Source: a bacterium
GTDB taxonomy: Bacteria > Patescibacteriota > Minisyncoccia > Minisyncoccales > DG-74-3
Assembly (NCBI GenBank): GCA_021161025.1
Contig: JAGHBK010000015.1
Location: 1 to 10,126 of the forward strand
DNA: 10,126 bases
Direction: 5' to 3'
This document shows, piece by piece, positions 5,178-10,126 of the stretch. Each line of letters starts with the position of its first letter. The first letter of the stretch is position 1. The position numbers were made by a program, and so were the translations under genes. The notes under the pieces are model-generated. The model was not told the origin of the DNA and did no database searches. It saw only the letters and a list, made by a program, of their open reading frames with translations.

Positions 5178-6227
5178 TCATTGTTTTCTCAAATATTCAG
5201 CTGCCCTTTCTGGTTCAATAGTTGAAATTTCCATTCTAGTGCCAAGTTCAAAACCTGCTGGAGTAGATGTTTTAGGTAAAATAGTCCAATGCCAATGATA
5301 ATAAGGGTATTTTTTACCATCACAGGGAGCAGTATGTAAATAAAAATTATATGGAGGATCATTTAAACCCTTGTAAAGTTTTTTCATTGCTACTTGAAAG
5401 GCTTCTGCTAAAGAAAATTTTTCTTTTTCAGTGATTTTTTCAAAGTTTGATAAATGTTTTTTAGGAGAAACAATCATCTGAAAAGCAGCTTTGGAAGCAA
5501 AGGGACATACAACTAAAAAATCTCTATTCTCAAAAACAATCCTTTCTTTAACTTTTAACTCCCATTTGTTCATTTCACAATAAATACATTTTTTGTTCTT
5601 TTGGTAATATTTCCTTGAATTTAAAAGAGCTTTTCTTAAATCAGAATCAATTAAAGGAGTTGTAATTATTTGAGAATGGGGATGAGGTTGAGAGGCTCCT
5701 GCTTCAACCCCATGATTATGAAAAATGGAAATATAATTTACATAAGATTTTTTCATTAATGCTAAATACCTCTCTTGGTAAGCATCAAGTACTTCTTTGA
5801 CTTGCCAAATTTTAAAATGAGGAAAATGTTTTTTATGGTCTCTAGTAATAACCAACTCACAAAATCCAATAGCTGTCGTTTTTTTATAAACCCTCCCATA
5901 CATTTTCTCCTCTAATTTGTCATAAGGTAAAAGGGCCGGATATTTATTAGGAATAACAATAGTCGTCCAATTTTTAGGAATTTTTGAGTTTAAGGATATT
6001 TTCTTTCCGTTAACAAAAATTAAAATGGGTTTTTCTTGGGTTTTAAGATTGCAGAATGGACACTTTGACTTAGGAATCTTTATTTTTATTCTTTCTTCTC
6101 TTTTGAAGGCTGCTGGCTTTTTGCCTCTTCCTGTAGCAATAATTACCCAATCTTTAGAAACTAAGTCAAAACGTAGTTCTGATGGAAACTTAAATCTTGG
6201 ATTTTTAGATTTTTGATTTTGAATCAT
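5178..6227 (-). CDS. galT: Galactose-1-phosphate uridylyltransferase-like protein (HIT superfamily)
   Basis: Probably moves a UMP group between UDP-sugar and sugar-1-phosphate through a uridylyl-histidine intermediate (Leloir-type). The 349 residues show both halves of a GalT: SELRFDLVSKDWVIIATGR (16-34), CPFC (56-59), NHGVEAGASQPHPHSQI (171-187) with probable nucleophile His184 and Gln186, a second CIYC pair (214-217), and YYHWHWTILPK with TPAGFELGT (309-330). The two Cys pairs suggest bound metal. The neighbouring nucleotide-sugar-using glycosyltransferase fits a sugar-activation role, but no galK or galE is present, so the true substrate could be another sugar phosphate. ATG at 6227 lies inside the glycosyltransferase (23-nt overlap), and its first residues NQKSKNP are repeat-encoded; the conserved part begins near residue 14. 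Confidence 0.8.
   Translation of the reverse strand: MIQNQKSKNPRFKFPSELRFDLVSKDWVIIATGRGKKPAAFKREERIKIKIPKSKCPFCNLKTQEKPILIFVNGKKISLNSKIPKNWTTIVIPNKYPALLPYDKLEEKMYGRVYKKTTAIGFCELVITRDHKKHFPHFKIWQVKEVLDAYQERYLALMKKSYVNYISIFHNHGVEAGASQPHPHSQIITTPLIDSDLRKALLNSRKYYQKNKKCIYCEMNKWELKVKERIVFENRDFLVVCPFASKAAFQMIVSPKKHLSNFEKITEKEKFSLAEAFQVAMKKLYKGLNDPPYNFYLHTAPCDGKKYPYYHWHWTILPKTSTPAGFELGTRMEISTIEPERAAEYLRKQ
6191..6222 (-). repeat. Heptamer repeat across the glycosyltransferase/galT junction
   Basis: AT-rich near-7-mers (GATTTTTA-like on the plus strand) span the stop of the glycosyltransferase and the start of galT. They are read in two frames: YDSKSKI at the end of one protein and IQNQKSKNP at the beginning of the other. 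Neither segment belongs to the conserved part of its family, so the overlap seems to be a product of the repeat. Confidence 0.55.
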
Positions 6228-6948
6228 ATTTTCCCGTAATTAGGTTCCATCTAATCCTTAAAAGATCGATCCCCATTTTAACCATAGATTTAAGCTTTAC
6301 TTTGCTATGAGGCTCATTCTTCCAATAAACTGGAATTTCTTTTATTTTATAACCTAACAATTTACCAATAATTAAAATTTCGGGATCAAACCCAAAGTGT
6401 GCTATTTTAGATCTTTGGAAAATGTCTTTAGCAGCTTTCTCTGTAAAAGCTTTAAATCCACATTGTGAATCTTCAATTTCCCAAAGCCCGACAATTATCT
6501 TTCTTAAATATTTAAAAACTTCACCAGTTAATCTACGGAAGGGTTTTTGGGGAGGATCCAAAACTGCTCCCTTAACATCTCTAGAACCAATTACAATATC
6601 ATAACCTCTTTCAAAATAAGGAAACATTTTTTCAACCTGGTCAATTGAGGTTGAGTTGTCAGCATCGGTAAAAAGCCTATATTTACCTTTTGCATTTAAC
6701 ATTCCTGTTTTTACTCCAAAACCCTTTCCTCGATTTTCTTTAAAATCGAGAAGCTTCAATCCTTTGATTTTAGAAGTTAGTTCTTTTACTATCTCACATG
6801 TTTTATCAGTCGAGCCATCAGAAACAACGATAATTTCATAATCGTAATCTTTTGTTGATAAATATTTATCAATTTCAGACAGCGTCTTTGGTAAACGTTT
6901 TTCTTCATTGAAAGCTGGAATAATAACTGATAAAAAAACTTCTCTCAT
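6205..6948 (-). CDS. Family 2 glycosyltransferase, dolichyl-phosphate glucosyltransferase-like
   Basis: Probably transfers a sugar from a nucleotide sugar to a polyprenyl phosphate at the inner membrane face. The 247-residue GT-A protein has LSVIIPAFNEEKRLPKTL (6-23), IIVVSDGSTDKT (39-50), ENRGKGFGVKTGM (71-83), the DxD motif as DADNS (95-99), and EDSQCGFKAFT (159-169) with HFGFDPEILI (184-193) and PHSKVK (213-218). This set is typical of the ALG5/DPM-like clade. There is no C-terminal membrane domain, so it would be peripheral. It starts just after a terminator and a candidate -10 and has almost no leader. It overlaps galT, which may supply or recycle the nucleotide sugar (inference from context). 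Glucose versus mannose donor cannot be told. Confidence 0.85.
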   Translation of the reverse strand: MREVFLSVIIPAFNEEKRLPKTLSEIDKYLSTKDYDYEIIVVSDGSTDKTCEIVKELTSKIKGLKLLDFKENRGKGFGVKTGMLNAKGKYRLFTDADNSTSIDQVEKMFPYFERGYDIVIGSRDVKGAVLDPPQKPFRRLTGEVFKYLRKIIVGLWEIEDSQCGFKAFTEKAAKDIFQRSKIAHFGFDPEILIIGKLLGYKIKEIPVYWKNEPHSKVKLKSMVKMGIDLLRIRWNLITGKYDSKSKI

Positions 6949-6961
6949 GTTAAACTATTTT

Positions 6962-6967
6962 ATCATA
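6962..6967 (-). promoter_or_regulatory. Candidate -10 box for the glycosyltransferase gene
   Basis: TATGAT (5 of 6 matches to TATAAT) lies 13 nt before the glycosyltransferase ATG on the minus strand and immediately follows the T-run of the map terminator. The predicted start would leave a leader of about 5-7 nt, too short for a ribosome-binding site. No convincing -35 is visible, so this is a moderate call. Confidence 0.4.
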
Positions 6968-6994
6968 AAAAATTGGGTACCACAAATACCCAAT
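6967..6994 (-). terminator. Rho-independent terminator after map
   Basis: On the minus strand an 8-bp perfect stem (6987-6994 with 6972-6979, ATTGGGTA/TACCCAAT) with a 7-nt loop is followed directly by a run of T. It lies 41 nt past the map stop codon and would end the rplO-secY-adk-map transcript before the six-gene block. The plus strand lacks a T-run after the stem, so it is one-directional. Confidence 0.8.
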
Positions 6995-7035
6995 ATATTA
7001 GTAATAAATTTTTTCTCCTTTTAAAAAGTTTCTTG

Positions 7036-7815
7036 TCAATATTTTGAGTTATTTGGAAGGGTTAAGATTTCCGGACCCTCTTTAGTAATGGCTATTGTGT
7101 GCTCAAAATGACAAGAGAGAGAATTATCTTTGGTTTTATAACCAAAACCGTCTTTTGTCTTTTTAATTTTCCAATCTCCTATTGTTACCATTGGCTCAAT
7201 GCAAAATGCCATTCCCACTTTAATTTTAGGACCTGTTTTTCTCTTTCCATAGTTTAAAATCTTCGGTTCTTCATGTAATTCTTCTCCAATTCCGTGACCA
7301 CATAAATCTCGCACAACATTAAATCCTTCGGATTCCACATATCTCTGGATTGTATTTCCAACATCCCCAAAAGTATTTCCTATCTTAGCTTTTTTAATGC
7401 CTAACTTTAAAGCTTTTTTTGTGACCCTAATTAATCTTAAGGCTTCGGGATCAATCTTATTGATATTGCCAGTCTCTATAACCGGAACTGTAATTGCCAT
7501 ATCTGTATGAAAACCCTTATAATACATCCCAATGTCTAAAGAAATAATATCTCCCTCCTTTAATCTTCTATTAGAGGGAGGACAATGAACAAGTTCCTCG
7601 TTTATACAAGTGCATAGAGTGGCAGGATAATTTTCATATCCTTTAAAAGAAGGTTTACCCCCATGTTTTAAAATTAAATTTTCAGCTAATTTATCTAATT
7701 CTTTAGTAGTGATACCAACCCTAACAGCCGTTTTTAATTCTTCCATAACCTGGGCTAAAATACTCCCCCCTTCTTTCATTATCTCAATTTCTTCTGGAGT
7801 TTTTATTGAAATCAT
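7036..7815 (-). CDS. map: Methionine aminopeptidase, type I
   Basis: Removes the initiator methionine from nascent proteins; cytoplasmic, two metal ions. The 259 residues form a standard pita-bread enzyme. All five expected metal ligands are visible: Asp94 in SLDIG, Asp105 in HTDMAIT, His174 in LCGHGIGEELHEEP, Glu207 in CIEPM and Glu238 in FEHTIAIT. His77 (LVHCPP) and His181 fill the substrate-side histidine positions. The usual HGIP after the first histidine reads HCPP here. The ATG overlaps the adk stop as ATGA (7812-7815), implying translational coupling. The secY-adk-map order is conventional, and a terminator follows within 75 nt. Confidence 0.97.
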   Translation of the reverse strand: MISIKTPEEIEIMKEGGSILAQVMEELKTAVRVGITTKELDKLAENLILKHGGKPSFKGYENYPATLCTCINEELVHCPPSNRRLKEGDIISLDIGMYYKGFHTDMAITVPVIETGNINKIDPEALRLIRVTKKALKLGIKKAKIGNTFGDVGNTIQRYVESEGFNVVRDLCGHGIGEELHEEPKILNYGKRKTGPKIKVGMAFCIEPMVTIGDWKIKKTKDGFGYKTKDNSLSCHFEHTIAITKEGPEILTLPNNSKY

Positions 7816-8519
7816 TTTTGAATGGCTTTTAAAATATTTTCAAAAACTTCAGCTGGAGGAAGAGAACCATCAATTTTAATAACTTTAAAATTCTCTCTTT
7901 TAAAATAATCAAAAAGAGGAATTGTTCTTTCTTTGTATTCTTTCAATCTTACCTTAATTGTCTCTGGGTCATCTAAACCTTTTCTTCTTAAAAGCTTAGA
8001 GCCATCAAGTGGACACTTGGTCAGATGCTTCGTTTCCTCAGAATAGAGAATCGGATGACGCATCAGCTGACAAATCCTTCTATGAGAGTTTCTCCAAATT
8101 GAATCTTTCGCTGAAATATCTAAGAAAATAATTTTAATATTTTCTTTTCCATAAAGTTCTTCCAGAAGTGGCAAAACCCTTTCTCCTTCATACAAGGTTC
8201 TGGGTGAACCTGATAAAAGCAAGCTTTTACCTTCTCTAAAAAGTTCTTTGATTTTCTTTTGAACCAAATAAGTCACAAAGGGAGGGTCACAAAGTTTTCC
8301 TGCTTCCCAGAGTTTTCTTTCTTTTAAAACTTCATATTCTTTTCCTTCTATTTTAATTTTTTCTCCTCTTTTTTCTTCTTTAAACTTTTCTTCTAAAATT
8401 TTACTTGTTTCAAAATAATATAAATTAAGCTTTTCTGATAAAAGCTCACCTTGTGTTCCTTTCCCTGCTCCCGGAGCCCCCATTATAATAATCACTATTT
8501 TTTTATTTTCTTTTCTCAT
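7812..8519 (-). CDS. adk: Adenylate kinase-family nucleoside monophosphate kinase (divergent)
   Basis: By position between secY and map, and by the P-loop GAPGAGKGTQ (14-23), this is the adk-locus kinase, catalysing phosphate transfer between ATP and AMP or a related NMP. The 235 residues retain PRT (106-108), RRIC at the lid start (147-150), CPLDGSKLLRRKGLDD (169-184) and VRL (190-192). Several usual residues are changed. DGFPR reads SGSPR (103-107). The TGD-x-x-R NMP-binding segment reads ETSKILEEK. The lid zinc site keeps Cys150, Cys169 and Asp172, but the second Cys position is Met153. A longer NMP-domain stretch (45-75) is also present. Substrate specificity is therefore uncertain. ATG at 8519 has no Shine-Dalgarno and is preceded by GC-rich hairpins. 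Confidence 0.85.
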   Translation of the reverse strand: MRKENKKIVIIIMGAPGAGKGTQGELLSEKLNLYYFETSKILEEKFKEEKRGEKIKIEGKEYEVLKERKLWEAGKLCDPPFVTYLVQKKIKELFREGKSLLLSGSPRTLYEGERVLPLLEELYGKENIKIIFLDISAKDSIWRNSHRRICQLMRHPILYSEETKHLTKCPLDGSKLLRRKGLDDPETIKVRLKEYKERTIPLFDYFKRENFKVIKIDGSLPPAEVFENILKAIQK

Positions 8520-8524
8520 ATATA

Positions 8525-8613
8525 TCGCGAGCTACGGGTTATAAGGTCCCGAGCGAGCGATAACATTTTATTTCTTTGGCGGTTGGACACCTTTCTTCTA
8601 AAGAAAGGGGTCC
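8525..8613. repeat. Hairpin cluster in the secY-adk gap with GAGCGAGCGA motif
   Basis: The 95-nt gap holds two stem-loops. One pairs 8585-8597 with 8601-8613 (12 of 13 pairs, 3-nt loop). The other pairs 8531-8538 with 8548-8554 (7 pairs, one bulge). Neither is followed by a T-run on the minus strand. The word CGAGCGAGCGA at 8550-8560 also occurs at 68-78. A 7-bp hairpin (8617-8623/8629-8635) covers the last codons of secY. These may stabilise or process the secY-adk mRNA, or be a dispersed element; neither role is shown. Confidence 0.55.
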
Positions 8614-8614
8614 A

Positions 8615-9889
8615 TTAGAGAGTTTCATACTCTCTCATTTTTAATTGGGCATTAATTTGTTTGAAAGTATCTAAAATTACACTTACTACGATAAGAACGG
8701 ATGTACCACCAATTAAGAATCTAAAAGTGGCTATTCCGGTAAGACCCCCGACAATCGAAGGTAATATAGCAATTACTCCTAAGAATAAAGCACCAAATGG
8801 TAAAATTCGATTGAGGAGATAATTTAAGTAATGAGCAGTAGATTTCCCTGGTCTAATTCCAGGAATAAAACCGCCCATCTTTTTAAGATTTTCAGAAACA
8901 GTATCTGGATCAAAGGTAACAATAGTATAAAAATAGGTAAAGACAAAAACCAGCAAAAAATAAAAAATTCCATACACGGTAGGATTGCTAAAAAAGACAG
9001 CAACATTTTGGCTAATTTTAGCTATGACACCTTCTCCCCCACCTAAAAAATTAGCGATCATTGAAGGTAAAACTAATATAGATAAAGCAAAAATAATTGG
9101 CATAACGCCTGCTGGATTGATATTAATAGGTAAATAGGTAGAGGTCCCGCCATAAAGCCTTCCTCCTCTCACTCTTTTTGCATAGGAAACAGGAACATTT
9201 CTTCTACCTTCATTAATAATTACCACTGCGGTAATAATTAAAAGAGCCATAACAAAAAACATCAAATAAGAGGGGAACTGAGCTGGTGACCAATTTACTA
9301 TTGATTGAAAAATATTGCTTGGTAGCATGGCAACGATTCCAGCAAAAATCAAAAGAGAAACACCATTACCTATCCCCTTTTCAGAAATTAACTCTCCCAA
9401 CCACATCAAAAGCATGGTTCCAGCTGTTATAGTAACTATAGAAGACAAAAGTAGGTCTGGAGAAAGTGTTCCAATTACTTTTTGACGCTGCAAAAGGGTT
9501 AACATTCCAAACGCTTGAAGGGCAGCTAAAGGTGCAGTTGCAATCCTACAATACTGATTAAATCTTTGACGTTCTGCTTCTCCTCCCTTTTTATACATTT
9601 CTTCTAGTTGAGGAAAAATCATTGTCAAAAGCTGAAAAATGATAACTGCGGTAATATATGGACCCAAGCCTAACATAGCAATTGAAAGCCTATCTAAAGT
9701 TCCTCCAGTAAAAACATTTAATAATCCAAAAATTTGAAATTTCTCAAAAAAATCCTTCAGGCTTCCAGGATCAATTCCAGGTATAGGAATATTAGCCATT
9801 ATTCTAAAAATGACAAAAACCCCCAATACAAAGAGGATTTTATTTCTTAAATCTCTAATTTTAAAAATTTGAATAAGTTTATTAAACAT
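8615..9889 (-). CDS. secY: Protein translocase subunit SecY
   Basis: Channel subunit of the SecYEG translocon in the inner membrane. The 424-residue protein has ten hydrophobic segments at roughly 17-35, 70-92, 115-134, 150-168, 177-195, 207-226, 261-281, 304-325, 363-382 and 388-407. Family marks are the plug/TM2 region GGTLDRLSIAMLGLGPYITA (62-81), GIGNGVSLLIF (172-182), the cytosolic loop RRNVPVSYAKR (229-239), and GGFIPGIRPGKSTAHYL (339-355) in the SecA- and ribosome-contacting loop. Length is normal. ATG at 9889 gives the usual short cytosolic N-terminus; its leader is repeat-rich and lacks a Shine-Dalgarno. It follows rplO after an 88-nt gap as in the conserved spc operon. secE and secG are not in the window. 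Confidence 0.97.
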   Translation of the reverse strand: MFNKLIQIFKIRDLRNKILFVLGVFVIFRIMANIPIPGIDPGSLKDFFEKFQIFGLLNVFTGGTLDRLSIAMLGLGPYITAVIIFQLLTMIFPQLEEMYKKGGEAERQRFNQYCRIATAPLAALQAFGMLTLLQRQKVIGTLSPDLLLSSIVTITAGTMLLMWLGELISEKGIGNGVSLLIFAGIVAMLPSNIFQSIVNWSPAQFPSYLMFFVMALLIITAVVIINEGRRNVPVSYAKRVRGGRLYGGTSTYLPININPAGVMPIIFALSILVLPSMIANFLGGGEGVIAKISQNVAVFFSNPTVYGIFYFLLVFVFTYFYTIVTFDPDTVSENLKKMGGFIPGIRPGKSTAHYLNYLLNRILPFGALFLGVIAILPSIVGGLTGIATFRFLIGGTSVLIVVSVILDTFKQINAQLKMREYETL

Positions 9890-9910
9890 TGTAATAAATT
9901 TTCAATTTTC

Positions 9911-10010
9911 AAATTCCAATTTTCAATGAAGCTCCAATGTTTCTTTTCAAATAGTTTGGTGCTTGAAATTTGAAATTTTATTGCGATTTGGAGCTTGATG
10001 CTTGGAATTT
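9911..10010. repeat. Nested inverted heptamer arrays (rplO-secY gap)
   Basis: Three perfect complementary segments nest within 100 nt: 9911-9919 with 10002-10010, 9929-9937 with 9988-9996, and 9945-9952 with 9968-9975. The units are TTTCAAATT-like on the left and GAAATTT/GGAGCTT-like on the right. The right half overlaps the end of rplO and encodes its last residues. The arrangement matches the arrays at 603-712 and 839-931. Confidence 0.7.
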
Positions 10011-10126
10011 TACAGAGCCTCCCGCTTTCTCAATTTTTTCTTTTGCTGTCTTTGATGTTTTACATCCTTCAACAATCAGCTTTTTGGTTAATTTACCTCT
10101 TCCTAAAATTTTCACATTAGGTATTC
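9978..10126 (-). CDS. rplO: 50S ribosomal protein L15, C-terminal part
   Basis: Partial gene cut by the right edge of the window; 48 complete codons plus two bases are visible. IPNVKILGRGKLTKKLIVEG followed by KTSKTAKEKIEKAGGSVKF is the conserved C-terminal end of bacterial L15, which binds 23S rRNA and helps late 50S assembly. Its position just before secY is the expected spc order. After the normal family end (AGGSV plus a few residues) there is an extra QASSSKSQ tail encoded by the adjoining repeat array. Stop TAA at 9978-9980. Confidence 0.93.
   Translation of the reverse strand, partial: IPNVKILGRGKLTKKLIVEGCKTSKTAKEKIEKAGGSVKFQASSSKSQ

Noticed and set aside
7032..7037. TTGACA just at the end of map as a -35 box
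   Set aside because: It is formed by the last codon and TGA stop of map, and no -10 lies at suitable spacing.
7036..8519. Alternative genetic code with UGA as glycine
   Set aside because: TGA ends adk, map, galT, alaS and infA exactly at family C-termini or gene junctions, and no in-frame TGA is needed within genes.
8585..8613. Rho-independent terminator after secY
   Set aside because: The stem is strong but no T-run follows on the minus strand, so it is kept as a hairpin of unknown role.
8824..9006. 60-residue minus-strand frame within secY
   Set aside because: Out-of-frame shadow of secY hydrophobic codons; the real SecY frame covers it fully.

Overview
The window is AT-rich (roughly one third G+C by eye) and almost fully coding, with every supported gene on the minus strand. 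It reads as a ribosomal-protein/translocon locus of a small-genome bacterium. Compact genes, near absence of Shine-Dalgarno sites, a short editing-less AlaRS, a divergent adenylate kinase, a baseplate-J-like membrane protein and AT-rich heptamer arrays between (and inside) genes together suggest a Patescibacteria/CPR member, probably Parcubacteria-like. That placement is inferred; no rRNA is present. UGA is used as a normal stop (infA, galT, map, adk, alaS), so the UGA-glycine code of some CPR lineages does not apply.

Layout in transcription order (right to left). First comes the end of the spc-type operon: the C-terminus of rplO (L15), secY, adk and map, with adk and map overlapping by 4 nt. 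A hairpin terminator follows map. Then comes a block of six genes that do not normally sit here: a family-2 glycosyltransferase of the dolichyl-phosphate-glucose-synthase type, a GalT-like uridylyltransferase, tpiA, a YkuK/DUF458 RNase H-like protein, a 430-residue AlaRS, and a single-pass baseplate-J-like protein. After this block the usual order resumes with infA, rpmJ and rpsM. Many bacteria have map-infA-rpmJ-rpsM contiguous, so about 5.9 kb of other genes separates the halves here.

The block seems to have its own transcription signals. A near-consensus -10 lies just after the map terminator, before the glycosyltransferase. A perfect extended -10 lies 6 nt before the baseplate-J-like gene and predicts a leaderless mRNA; it may also drive infA, rpmJ and rpsM.

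The most unusual content is non-coding. Two families of AT-rich heptamer repeats (GATTTGA-like and TTCGTA-like) fill the gaps, often as oppositely oriented pairs that can fold into long hairpins (603-712, 839-931, 9911-10010). They also run into genes: the AlaRS linker, the glycosyltransferase/galT junction and the L15 C-terminus. In the rpmJ leader a repeat flanked by a 6-bp direct repeat separates an excellent Shine-Dalgarno site from its start codon. Two GC-richer hairpin clusters (12-133 and about 8525-8613) share an 11-nt word and look like a second dispersed element. No tRNA, rRNA, CRISPR array or transposase gene was seen, and no gene-free stretch exceeds 300 bases.
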